A stretch of DNA of 5,490 nucleotides from an uncultured bacterium. Lineage in GTDB: Bacteria > Actinomycetota > Coriobacteriia > Coriobacteriales > Coriobacteriaceae. The stretch lies in contig CAJMSV010000111.1 of the NCBI GenBank assembly GCA_905216175.1, forward strand, positions 1 to 5,490, read 5' to 3'. Position numbers and translations under genes: made by a program. Under the pieces are notes generated by a model. That model was not told where the DNA came from and searched no databases. It saw only the letters and a list, made by a program, of their open reading frames with translations. Numbering within the stretch: the stretch's first letter is position 1; each line of letters opens with the position of its first letter. Shown piece after piece: positions 1 through 5,490 of the stretch.

Positions 1-47
1 TCGAAAAACGAGCAAACTTAGCCAAATAGAACAGTTGAGTGCAGAAA

Positions 48-839
<792 letters not shown>

Positions 840-846
840 GACAGGA

Positions 847-852
847 CCTCCT
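847..852 (-). promoter_or_regulatory. Ribosome binding site of the ATPase gene, overlapping the permease stop codon
   Basis: On the minus strand the permease stop TAA (852-854) runs directly into AGGAGG, followed by seven bases and the ATG at 839. A ribosome finishing the permease therefore sits on the start signal of the ATPase. This arrangement is typical of coupled subunits needed in fixed ratio. Confidence 0.85.
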
Positions 853-2213
853 TACAGACCGGCGATATGATCGGCGGGCGTCGCGACAACCTGTCCGGCG
901 CTCTTGGCGGGACGCTTCTGCTTGGGCTCGGCCGGGCCCAAAAGCCTCGCCTCAAGACCGCTCACCAAGCGCGCAAGCGGCAGGGTAATGACCAGATAGA
1001 ACAGAGCGGCAACCACATACGGCGTGATGGAGCCCGTCGTGGCCACGATGGTGCGGGCGTTCATGACGATCTCGACGACACCCACGGCGGCAAGCAGCGA
1101 CGTGTCCTTGTAGAGCAGGATGAACTCGCTGGTCAGCGTAGGCAGGACATTGCGGAACGTCTGCGGAATCATGACATAGAGCAGCGTCTGGAAGGCATTC
1201 ATGCCCAGCGAGCGAGCAGCCTCGTTTTGACCCTTGGGGATCGACTGAATACCGGCACGGAAGATCTCGCACAGGTACGCAGACGAGTTCATGGCCATGA
1301 CGATAACACCCAGCACATAGTCGTCCACTTTGACACCGGCCAGCGGCAAGCCAAAGAACGCAATGTAGATCTGCAAGAACGCCGGCGTGCCGCGGATGAT
1401 ATTCACATAGATGCCGGCAAGGCAGCGAAGGATGCGCGACTTGGAAATGCGCATGAGCGACAGCGCAAAGCCAAAGGGAATGGCCAACGGAAATGCCACG
1501 AGCACGATCGAGAGCGACATAAGGAAGCCCTTGAAGACGATCGGCAGGCTCTGGACCAAAATGACCGGGTTCAGGAACAGGCGCAGGAACATATTGGAGT
1601 TCCACGCCTCGACCCACGGCTGCTCTTTAAGGTCAGCCAGGAAGTTATCGAAGGCCGTCACTCCCTTGATCTCCACCGACGGAATCTTGGAGATCTTCTT
1701 GGTCGACCCGTCGGCGAGCGTATAGGTGCCGCTAAAGGCCTCATCGCCGCCCTCGACGGGGAAGGTCACGCCGTAAACCTCGACACGGAAAAAGCCGCCG
1801 GCAGGCGCCGTCTCGCCAAAGTCAATCTTGAGCGTCTGGCCGTCAGCCTTGCACGTGGGCTTCATGGGCGTACGATCCATGAGGTCCTCGCCCGAGAGCA
1901 TCGTCAATCGCGTGTCATCGGTACCAAACGTCGTGCCGTCGACAAACGTCAAAGAAAGACCGCTCAGTTCCTCGTCGGCATCGGCCTGAACTTCCCAGGT
2001 AATGCGCGTCTCGGTGCCGCCGACCACATCGCTGCCCGAACCGGTGTTGGGTCGGGCGGTAATCTTTGCGGTCTCAAGCGCCTGAGCGGTCGTGGGCGCA
2101 TATGCCCCCGCGCACACCAGCGCGAGCGCCACGGCCATGACGCAGGCTAGCTTTTGGAGCATCGAGGGCAGTGGATAGCTCTGGCCCATAGCTCCTTGGT
2201 TCAATCGAGACAA
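852..2213 (-). CDS. Polar amino acid ABC transporter permease with signal peptide and N-terminal extracytoplasmic domain
   Basis: This 453-residue membrane subunit would form the amino acid channel, probably as a homodimer because there is no second permease gene. Residues about 220-420 are a standard His/Glu/Gln/Arg permease domain: hydrophobic segments near 230-253, 263-290, 298-315, 370-385 and 397-418, the conserved RGTP (274-277), and the ATPase-contacting EAA loop (E331-A-A-R-S-L-G337, ending in IPQTFRNVLP). Unusually, it begins with a signal peptide (hydrophobic core about 22-38, likely cleavage after AQA45). An extracytoplasmic stretch of about 140 residues follows (46-185), rich in alternating beta-type segments with a single Cys121, and I do not recognise it. 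It is not a fused substrate-binding domain: it is too short and lacks that fold's motifs. The start is TTG at 2213, chosen for its SD; in-frame ATGs at codons 9 and 18 are alternatives. The C-terminal tail (about 428-453) is basic and probably cytoplasmic. Confidence 0.93.
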   Translation of the reverse strand: MSRLNQGAMGQSYPLPSMLQKLACVMAVALALVCAGAYAPTTAQALETAKITARPNTGSGSDVVGGTETRITWEVQADADEELSGLSLTFVDGTTFGTDDTRLTMLSGEDLMDRTPMKPTCKADGQTLKIDFGETAPAGGFFRVEVYGVTFPVEGGDEAFSGTYTLADGSTKKISKIPSVEIKGVTAFDNFLADLKEQPWVEAWNSNMFLRLFLNPVILVQSLPIVFKGFLMSLSIVLVAFPLAIPFGFALSLMRISKSRILRCLAGIYVNIIRGTPAFLQIYIAFFGLPLAGVKVDDYVLGVIVMAMNSSAYLCEIFRAGIQSIPKGQNEAARSLGMNAFQTLLYVMIPQTFRNVLPTLTSEFILLYKDTSLLAAVGVVEIVMNARTIVATTGSITPYVVAALFYLVITLPLARLVSGLEARLLGPAEPKQKRPAKSAGQVVATPADHIAGL

Positions 2214-2218
2214 GGTGG

Positions 2219-2223
2219 CTCCT
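2219..2223 (-). promoter_or_regulatory. Ribosome binding site deciding the TTG start of the permease
   Basis: AGGAG lies five bases before TTG (2211-2213) on the minus strand, a normal spacing. The first in-frame ATG (codon 9, ending at 2189) has AAGGAG only two bases upstream, which is too close. The ATG at codon 18 has no SD. TTG is therefore preferred, which gives the signal peptide an n-region of about 20 residues. Confidence 0.6.
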
Positions 2224-2279
2224 AACGTTTAAGTTGCCGACATAACGGGACGGGATGACGCCCATTCAAGAAGCGCAGA

Positions 2280-2307
2280 GGCCCTTTCCGCCAAAACGGA
2301 AAGGGCC
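2280..2307 (-). promoter_or_regulatory. Intercistronic stem-loop between binding-protein and permease genes
   Basis: A perfect 11-bp inverted repeat (2280-2290 with 2297-2307) encloses a 6-base loop, 22 bases after the stop of the binding-protein gene. In the direction of transcription no T-run follows the stem, so it is not a classical Rho-independent terminator. In many importer operons a hairpin here protects the upstream mRNA and partly limits readthrough, so that binding protein is made in excess over permease and ATPase. That role is inferred from position. Confidence 0.6.
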
Positions 2308-2329
2308 CGCGCGCAATCAAGTAGTTATT

Positions 2330-3190
2330 TTACTTGATATTGTACTTAGCCATGAGGGCGTCGACGGTACCGTCGTCGGTCAGGTCCTTGATGGCCTGGT
2401 TGATGTCGTCCTTGAGCTTGGTGTTGCCCTGGTTGATGGCGATGGCGTACTCCTCGCCGGTGCTGATCTGCTTGATGGTCTGGCAGGTGTTGAACTGCTC
2501 GGCGGTCAGCTGGCTGGCAACGGAGCGGTTGGTGACTACGGCGTCGCCCTTATCGGACTGCAGAGCGCTGAAGCACTCGGTGGCGTCCTTGTAGGGGACG
2601 ATCTTGGCCTTGGGGAAGTTCTCCTGGGCAAAAGCCTCGGCGGTTGAGCCAGACTGGACGATGATGGTAGCGTCGGCGTTGTTGAGCTTCTCGCTGTAGT
2701 TGTCGGCCGTGATGTCGGTGTTATCGACCTTGGTCACGATAGCCTGATCGTCCATGTAGTAGGAATCAGAGAAAGTGACTTCCTTCTCACGCTCGGGCGT
2801 GTCGGTGATAGCCGCGATGGCGACGTCATACTTGGCGCCCGAAGCGACGCCCGGAACCAGCGTGTCGAAGTCGTTGTTGACGTACTCGACATCCAGACCC
2901 AGCTTGTCACCGATAGCCTTGATGAGCTCAAGGTCAAAGCCCTGGTAGTCGCCGTTGTCATCCTTATACTCAAACGGCGCGTACTCGGCAGAGGTGCCGA
3001 CGGTCAGCGTGCCGTCCTTGACGAGCGCGTACTCCTTGGAGCCGTCGACCTTCTCGACCTTAGCGTCGTCAGAGCTGCTGGAACCGGCATCAGAACCAGA
3101 GGTGGCGTTGGACGAACCGCAGCCCGTCAGAACAAGGGCGAGCGCCATAGCACCCGTGGCGGCAAATGCGCCAAGCTTCTTCAGCTTCAT
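2330..3190 (-). CDS. Polar amino acid ABC transporter substrate-binding lipoprotein (family 3)
   Basis: This 286-residue lipoprotein captures the amino acid outside the membrane and delivers it to the permease. It has a lipoprotein signal with basic start MKLKKLG, a hydrophobic core (about 8-21) and lipobox LTGC, with Cys24 as the lipidated residue. A Ser/Asp-rich linker (about 25-45) follows. The bacterial solute-binding family 3 domain (about 52-286) shows SAEYAPFEY (67-75), GFDLELI (84-90) and TDTPERE (129-135), whose Arg134 is expected to bind the substrate alpha-carboxylate, plus QSGST (179-183). The position that usually carries an Asp for the alpha-amino group appears to be Asn221 (VVTNRSVA). 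The ATG at 3188-3190 is chosen because AAGGAG lies just upstream and the lipoprotein signal begins there; a longer in-frame reading to 3256 adds 22 residues without a sensible signal. It is the first gene of the importer operon. The ligand is unassigned; a cationic or polar amino acid is plausible. Confidence 0.96.
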   Translation of the reverse strand: MKLKKLGAFAATGAMALALVLTGCGSSNATSGSDAGSSSSDDAKVEKVDGSKEYALVKDGTLTVGTSAEYAPFEYKDDNGDYQGFDLELIKAIGDKLGLDVEYVNNDFDTLVPGVASGAKYDVAIAAITDTPEREKEVTFSDSYYMDDQAIVTKVDNTDITADNYSEKLNNADATIIVQSGSTAEAFAQENFPKAKIVPYKDATECFSALQSDKGDAVVTNRSVASQLTAEQFNTCQTIKQISTGEEYAIAINQGNTKLKDDINQAIKDLTDDGTVDALMAKYNIK

Positions 3191-3208
3191 AATCAGTCTC
3201 CTTCCGGT

Positions 3209-3230
3209 GACCTCGTTTGATTCAGAGGTC
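3209..3230 (-). promoter_or_regulatory. Leader hairpin just upstream of the binding-protein ribosome binding site
   Basis: GACCTC (3209-3214) and GAGGTC (3225-3230) form a perfect 6-bp inverted repeat around a 10-base loop. It would lie in the mRNA leader a few bases before the GGAAGGAG ribosome site. It could be a small leader hairpin or an operator half-site pair. No known riboswitch or T-box features are visible around it. Confidence 0.35.
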
Positions 3231-3247
3231 TGCAAAAACTGTTGGCT

Positions 3248-3276
3248 ATTATGCACCCGGAATTACGAATCTGCAA
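3248..3276 (-). promoter_or_regulatory. Candidate promoter of the amino acid importer operon
   Basis: On the minus strand TTGCAG (3271-3276) is followed after 17 bases by CATAAT (3248-3253). The -10 matches the consensus at five of six positions, while the -35 shares only its TTG. Initiation would fall near 3241, giving a leader of about 50 bases with the hairpin and SD. The 147-bp gap after nfo is the only sizeable non-coding stretch before the operon, so a promoter is expected here. The exact site is a visual call. Confidence 0.4.
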
Positions 3277-3337
3277 TGAGAAAACTGATTGAAACAAACC
3301 CATAACGTGAATGGAATACTCCACTTTGTGACAGTCA

Positions 3338-4204
3338 TTACTGCTGCAATGACCTTAATAGTCTAATTTCAGCTGCATAACCTGCAAGTTCGTTCGGAGT
3401 CTCCAAAATAAACGGAAGCGAACGCAAGTGGCCATTCGATACAATATTCTGCATAACCTGCATACCGCCACCAAATTCCTCGCTGCCAAGGTATCCCTTG
3501 CCGATGCACTCGTGACGATCTTTATGGGCGCCACAAGGGTTCTTCGAATCGTTGATGTGTACGGCGTGCAAGCGATCGATACCCACCACGCGGTCGAACT
3601 CGTCGAGTACGCCGTCCAGATCATGGATGATGTCGTAGCCGGCATCGCTCACATGGCAGGTGTCCAAACAAACGCCCAGCTTATCGGACAGCTCTGGGCA
3701 CTTGGCGGCAACGCCCTCGATAATGCACGCCAGTTCCTCAAAGCTGCGGCCCACCTCGGTACCCTTGCCGGCCATGGTCTCGAGCAGCACCGTCGTCTGC
3801 TGGCCCTCAAACATCACCTGGCACAGGGTGTCGACAATCATCTGAATGCCGGCGTCGGAGCCCTGCCCCACATGCGCACCGGGATGGAAGTTGTAGTAGT
3901 TGCCGGGCAGCGCCTCCATGCGCCGCAGGTCCTCTGCCATGGCCTCCAGGGCAAACTCGCGCGCCCGCTCTTTGGTTGAGCAGGGGTTATAGGTATACGG
4001 GGCATGAGCCACGAGCGGTCCAAAGTCGTTTTGCGCCATAAGCTCGCGCAGGGCCGCCACGTCATCCATGTCAAGGTCTTTTGCCTTGCCACCGCGCGGG
4101 TTGCGCGTAAAGAACGCAAAGGTATTGGCGCCAATGGACAACGCCGTCTCCCCCATTGCCCGATAGCCCTTCGTCGTCGAAAGATGACACCCGATCGTCA
4201 GCAT
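3338..4204 (-). CDS. nfo: Endonuclease IV (deoxyribonuclease IV, AP endonuclease family 2)
   Basis: This 288-residue cytoplasmic enzyme of base excision repair cuts DNA 5' to abasic sites and removes blocked 3' ends. It has a TIM-barrel fold with a trinuclear zinc centre. All nine expected metal ligands can be placed: His67 (VAHAPY), His107 (NFHPGAH), Glu142 (LLETMAG), Asp181 and His184 (CLDTCHV), His216 (VHINDSK), Asp229 and His231 (KDRHE) and Glu268 (ILETP). The N-terminal GCHLS and FFTRNPRG stretches and the length also fit. The ATG at 4202-4204 is chosen because it starts the conserved domain and has AGGAGG at 4214-4219. The frame stays open upstream to a TTG at 4288, but those 28 extra residues are translated repeat (4221-4310) and are very unlikely to be protein. 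The flanking genes have no DNA-repair link, so it may be transcribed alone or with the oxidoreductase gene. Confidence 0.97.
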   Translation of the reverse strand: MLTIGCHLSTTKGYRAMGETALSIGANTFAFFTRNPRGGKAKDLDMDDVAALRELMAQNDFGPLVAHAPYTYNPCSTKERAREFALEAMAEDLRRMEALPGNYYNFHPGAHVGQGSDAGIQMIVDTLCQVMFEGQQTTVLLETMAGKGTEVGRSFEELACIIEGVAAKCPELSDKLGVCLDTCHVSDAGYDIIHDLDGVLDEFDRVVGIDRLHAVHINDSKNPCGAHKDRHECIGKGYLGSEEFGGGMQVMQNIVSNGHLRSLPFILETPNELAGYAAEIRLLRSLQQ

Positions 4205-4213
4205 CTCCAGCTC

Positions 4214-4219
4214 CCTCCT
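4214..4219 (-). promoter_or_regulatory. nfo: Ribosome binding site deciding the nfo start, abutting repeat copy A
   Basis: AGGAGG lies nine bases before the ATG at 4204 and begins one base beyond the left edge of the repeat. Its placement supports the 288-residue product over longer in-frame readings. If transcription starts inside the repeat, the folded repeat would be the whole leader in front of this site. Confidence 0.8.
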
Positions 4220-4220
4220 C

Positions 4221-4310
4221 ATCAGTTGCGGTGAAATACGGTCTATTGGTGCCCTATTTTGGCGCAAACAGACCGTATTCCACCGCAAGTTATAAAAGGG
4301 GCATCAGGAG
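4221..4310 (-). repeat. 90-bp structured dispersed repeat, copy A (upstream of nfo)
   Basis: This copy aligns without gaps to copy B at 5388-5477 (67 of 90 bases identical by hand count). Its core is a near-perfect 19-bp inverted repeat, 4226-4244 with 4270-4288 and one mismatch, around a 25-base centre. Three versions of a 16-bp module with pattern TTGCGNNNRAATANGG lie at 4226-4241 (plus strand), 4252-4267 and 4273-4288 (both minus strand). Outer sequences CTCCT (4215-4219) and AGGAG (4306-4310) are inverted relative to each other, as in a small element with terminal inverted repeats. On the minus strand CCCTTTTATAAC precedes the hairpin and could be a -10 region, though no good -35 is visible. 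It could be a miniature mobile element, a leader RNA, or a mobile promoter. Confidence 0.85.
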
Positions 4311-4350
4311 CAAAGGCCTCCAGGCATTCCAAGCGCTGGCGCCATGCCCC
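4298..4350 (-). terminator. Possible terminator or alternative fold after the oxidoreductase gene
   Basis: On the minus strand GGGGCAT (4344-4350), six bases after the oxidoreductase stop, can pair perfectly with ATGCCCC (4298-4304), which is followed by TTTTATAA. The intervening 39 bases could hold small side hairpins. A competing short hairpin pairs GGCAT (minus, 4344-4348) with ATGCC (minus, 4323-4327). The second arm and the T-run belong to repeat copy A, so the repeat may have supplied a terminator. The long loop makes this uncertain. Confidence 0.25.
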
Positions 4351-4356
4351 CACGCC

Positions 4357-5376
4357 CTAAAGTTTCAAGCGAATCGCATCGATGATGTGCGCACAGCGCT
4401 GTGTGGCGGCTAGGGACATGATGGGGCTTTCGAGCTTCCCCGCCTGAATGAGCTGCGCCGCATGCGACACCTCACCGTAAAAATCATCGACTTCAAATGG
4501 TGCATCGATTTCGAGGACTCGACCGTCGGAATACTTCACATGAGCGAGCTCGGGGCGATGGAGCCGCTCGATTTCCAACGAGCCCCGCTCACAGGCAATC
4601 GTTAAGCGGCTTTCATATGTTGCTTTGCCGTCGCACACCATATGAATGGGTATACCGCCGACGCTCATATGGATCTCGTCGGTCCAATCGACGCGACCGC
4701 CCGATACGTCATGCCAGCGAACTTCACAGGACGAAACCTCGCAAGCGCCCGCGAGTAAATCCTCAAACCAACCGACTGCATAGCAGCCCATGTCATATAG
4801 ACAGCCGCCCTGCAACGGATCAAGCAGATAGCCCGAAGGAGACTCGCCGTAATCGAGCTTTTGCACGCTTTCAATCGAGACAATACGGCCAAGCTCACCC
4901 GACGCAAGCAAGTCCTTCACGCGAGTGTGCATCGGGCAAAACCGATTCTTCATCGCCTCCATAAACAGCACGCCGCGCTCGCGAGAGGCGGAGGCAATCG
5001 AGAGAGCCTCTTCCTCACTCAAAACGGCCGGCTTTTCGCACAGCACGGCCTTTCCGGCGCGCAGCGCGCGACAGGCCCAACGCGTATGCATGCCATGCGG
5101 AAGAGCCAAGTAGATTGCGTCGACATCGGGGTCGGCAATCAGCGCGTCATAAGCCGCATCGCCGTTATCGTCGGCCGAGGCATGGCCATGCGCAGCATCG
5201 ATCGAAAACGCTCGGCAAAATTCCTCGGCATGTGCAGGAGTGCGACCGGCCGCAGCCACCAGCCGTGCCCCGTCGCCCTTCTTGAGCGACGAAGCAAATC
5301 GATGAGAAATGTGCCCAGCGCCCAAAATGCCCCAACGGACCTCACGCGAATCATTACGTAAGCCTCGGTCACCCAC
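4357..5376 (-). CDS. Gfo/Idh/MocA family NAD(P)-dependent oxidoreductase
   Basis: This 339-residue cytoplasmic dehydrogenase probably acts on a sugar, cyclitol or related diol. The N-terminal Rossmann domain (about 13-130) starts with WGILGAGHIS (15-24, a GxGxxx nucleotide-binding loop) and has LALPHGMHT (90-98) and CEKP (113-116), whose Lys115 is the conserved catalytic-site lysine. The C-terminal alpha/beta domain has GGCLYDMGCYAVGW (190-203), characteristic of the dihydrodiol dehydrogenase-like branch, where bases such as GGxLxDxGxY are conserved. Family members are typically 320-390 residues, so it is full length. The start is GTG at 5374-5376 with GGGAGG five bases upstream; a TGA three codons or so further upstream closes the frame, so no longer form is possible from the nearby repeat. 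No sugar transporter or catabolic gene lies in the window to suggest the substrate. Family is secure, substrate unknown. Confidence 0.94.
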   Translation of the reverse strand: MGDRGLRNDSREVRWGILGAGHISHRFASSLKKGDGARLVAAAGRTPAHAEEFCRAFSIDAAHGHASADDNGDAAYDALIADPDVDAIYLALPHGMHTRWACRALRAGKAVLCEKPAVLSEEEALSIASASRERGVLFMEAMKNRFCPMHTRVKDLLASGELGRIVSIESVQKLDYGESPSGYLLDPLQGGCLYDMGCYAVGWFEDLLAGACEVSSCEVRWHDVSGGRVDWTDEIHMSVGGIPIHMVCDGKATYESRLTIACERGSLEIERLHRPELAHVKYSDGRVLEIDAPFEVDDFYGEVSHAAQLIQAGKLESPIMSLAATQRCAHIIDAIRLKL

Positions 5377-5381
5377 GATAG

Positions 5382-5387
5382 CCTCCC
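5382..5387 (-). promoter_or_regulatory. Ribosome binding site deciding the GTG start of the oxidoreductase, abutting repeat copy B
   Basis: GGGAGG sits five bases before the GTG at 5376 and directly touches the left edge of the repeat at 5388. This mirrors the arrangement at nfo, where the repeat ends one base before the SD. Confidence 0.8.
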
Positions 5388-5477
5388 ATCAGTTGCGGCA
5401 AAAAAGTTCCTGCTATCGCCCTATTCTGCCGCAAACAGGGACTATTCCATCACAAGATATAAAAGGGTCATGAGGAG
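5388..5477 (-). repeat. 90-bp structured dispersed repeat, copy B (upstream of the oxidoreductase)
   Basis: This is the second copy of the element at 4221-4310, in the same orientation. The best conserved blocks are 5388-5398, 5418-5438 and 5457-5467. The inner stem (5405-5411 with 5437-5443) is fully paired but in a different sequence from copy A, whereas the outer stem has several mismatches. The three 16-bp modules lie at 5393-5408 (plus strand, diverged), 5419-5434 and 5440-5455 (minus strand). CCCTTTTATATC on the minus strand is the counterpart of the -10-like stretch in copy A. The right-hand flank is cut by the window end 13 bases later, so the outer boundary and the upstream gene cannot be judged. 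Confidence 0.85.
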
Positions 5478-5490
5478 CGAGTTTTGCCGA

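Noticed and set aside
2362..2375. Perfect 14-bp palindrome CGACGGTACCGTCG
   Set aside because: It lies inside the binding-protein coding sequence and is explained by the codons for Asp-Asp-Gly-Thr-Val-Asp. I see no reason to call it an operator.
3191..3256. N-terminal extension of the binding protein by 22 residues
   Set aside because: The extension puts polar residues ahead of the lipoprotein signal, and its upstream sequence covers the predicted leader and promoter. The ATG at 3190 has AAGGAG at normal spacing.
4205..4288. N-terminal extension of endonuclease IV by 28 residues
   Set aside because: The extra residues are a translation of the repeat. The conserved domain begins at the ATG at 4204, which has its own SD.
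4497..4964. Plus-strand open frames opposite the oxidoreductase and nfo genes
   Set aside because: They are shadows of genes with complete motif sets, have biased composition and lack ribosome sites.
4221..5477. The two repeats as a CRISPR array or a riboswitch aptamer of a known class
   Set aside because: There are only two copies 1.2 kb apart with a gene between them, so there is no array. The conserved bases do not match any riboswitch core I recognise.

Overview
The window is bacterial DNA with five complete protein-coding genes, all on the minus strand. They are tightly packed, each has a clear Shine-Dalgarno (SD) site, and codon third positions lean towards G/C. The protein styles, the TTG and GTG starts and the Ser/Asp-rich lipoprotein linker fit a gut actinobacterium of the Coriobacteriia, most likely Collinsella. 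That placement is recognition from memory and has not been tested by a search.

In transcription order (right to left) the layout is: a 90-bp structured repeat (copy B, 5388-5477); a GTG-started Gfo/Idh/MocA-family oxidoreductase (5376-4357); a second copy of the repeat (copy A, 4310-4221); endonuclease IV, nfo (4204-3338); a 147-bp gap with a candidate promoter and leader hairpin; and then a three-gene polar amino acid ABC importer. The importer consists of a lipoprotein substrate-binding protein (3190-2330), a 116-bp gap with a strong 11-bp stem-loop, a TTG-started permease (2213-852) and a GlnQ-type ATPase (839-48). The importer proteins would work together: the lipoprotein captures an amino acid outside the membrane, a permease homodimer moves it across, and the ATPase supplies the energy. 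The nfo and oxidoreductase genes have no evident functional link to the importer.

The most interesting content is the pair of repeats. They align over 90 bp without gaps (67 identities by my count). Each ends 1 to 5 bp or less from the SD of a gene in the same orientation. Both can fold into a hairpin in which four consecutive base pairs differ between copies by compensatory double changes. Each copy also holds three versions of a 16-bp module, two in one orientation and one inverted. This looks like a dispersed, structure-conserved 5'-leader or mobile element family.

The second unusual item is the permease. It has an N-terminal signal peptide and an unrecognised extracytoplasmic region of about 140 residues, probably beta-rich, in front of an otherwise standard amino acid permease domain. 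No stretch over 300 bases lacks a gene. I see no tRNA, rRNA, CRISPR array or insertion sequence.
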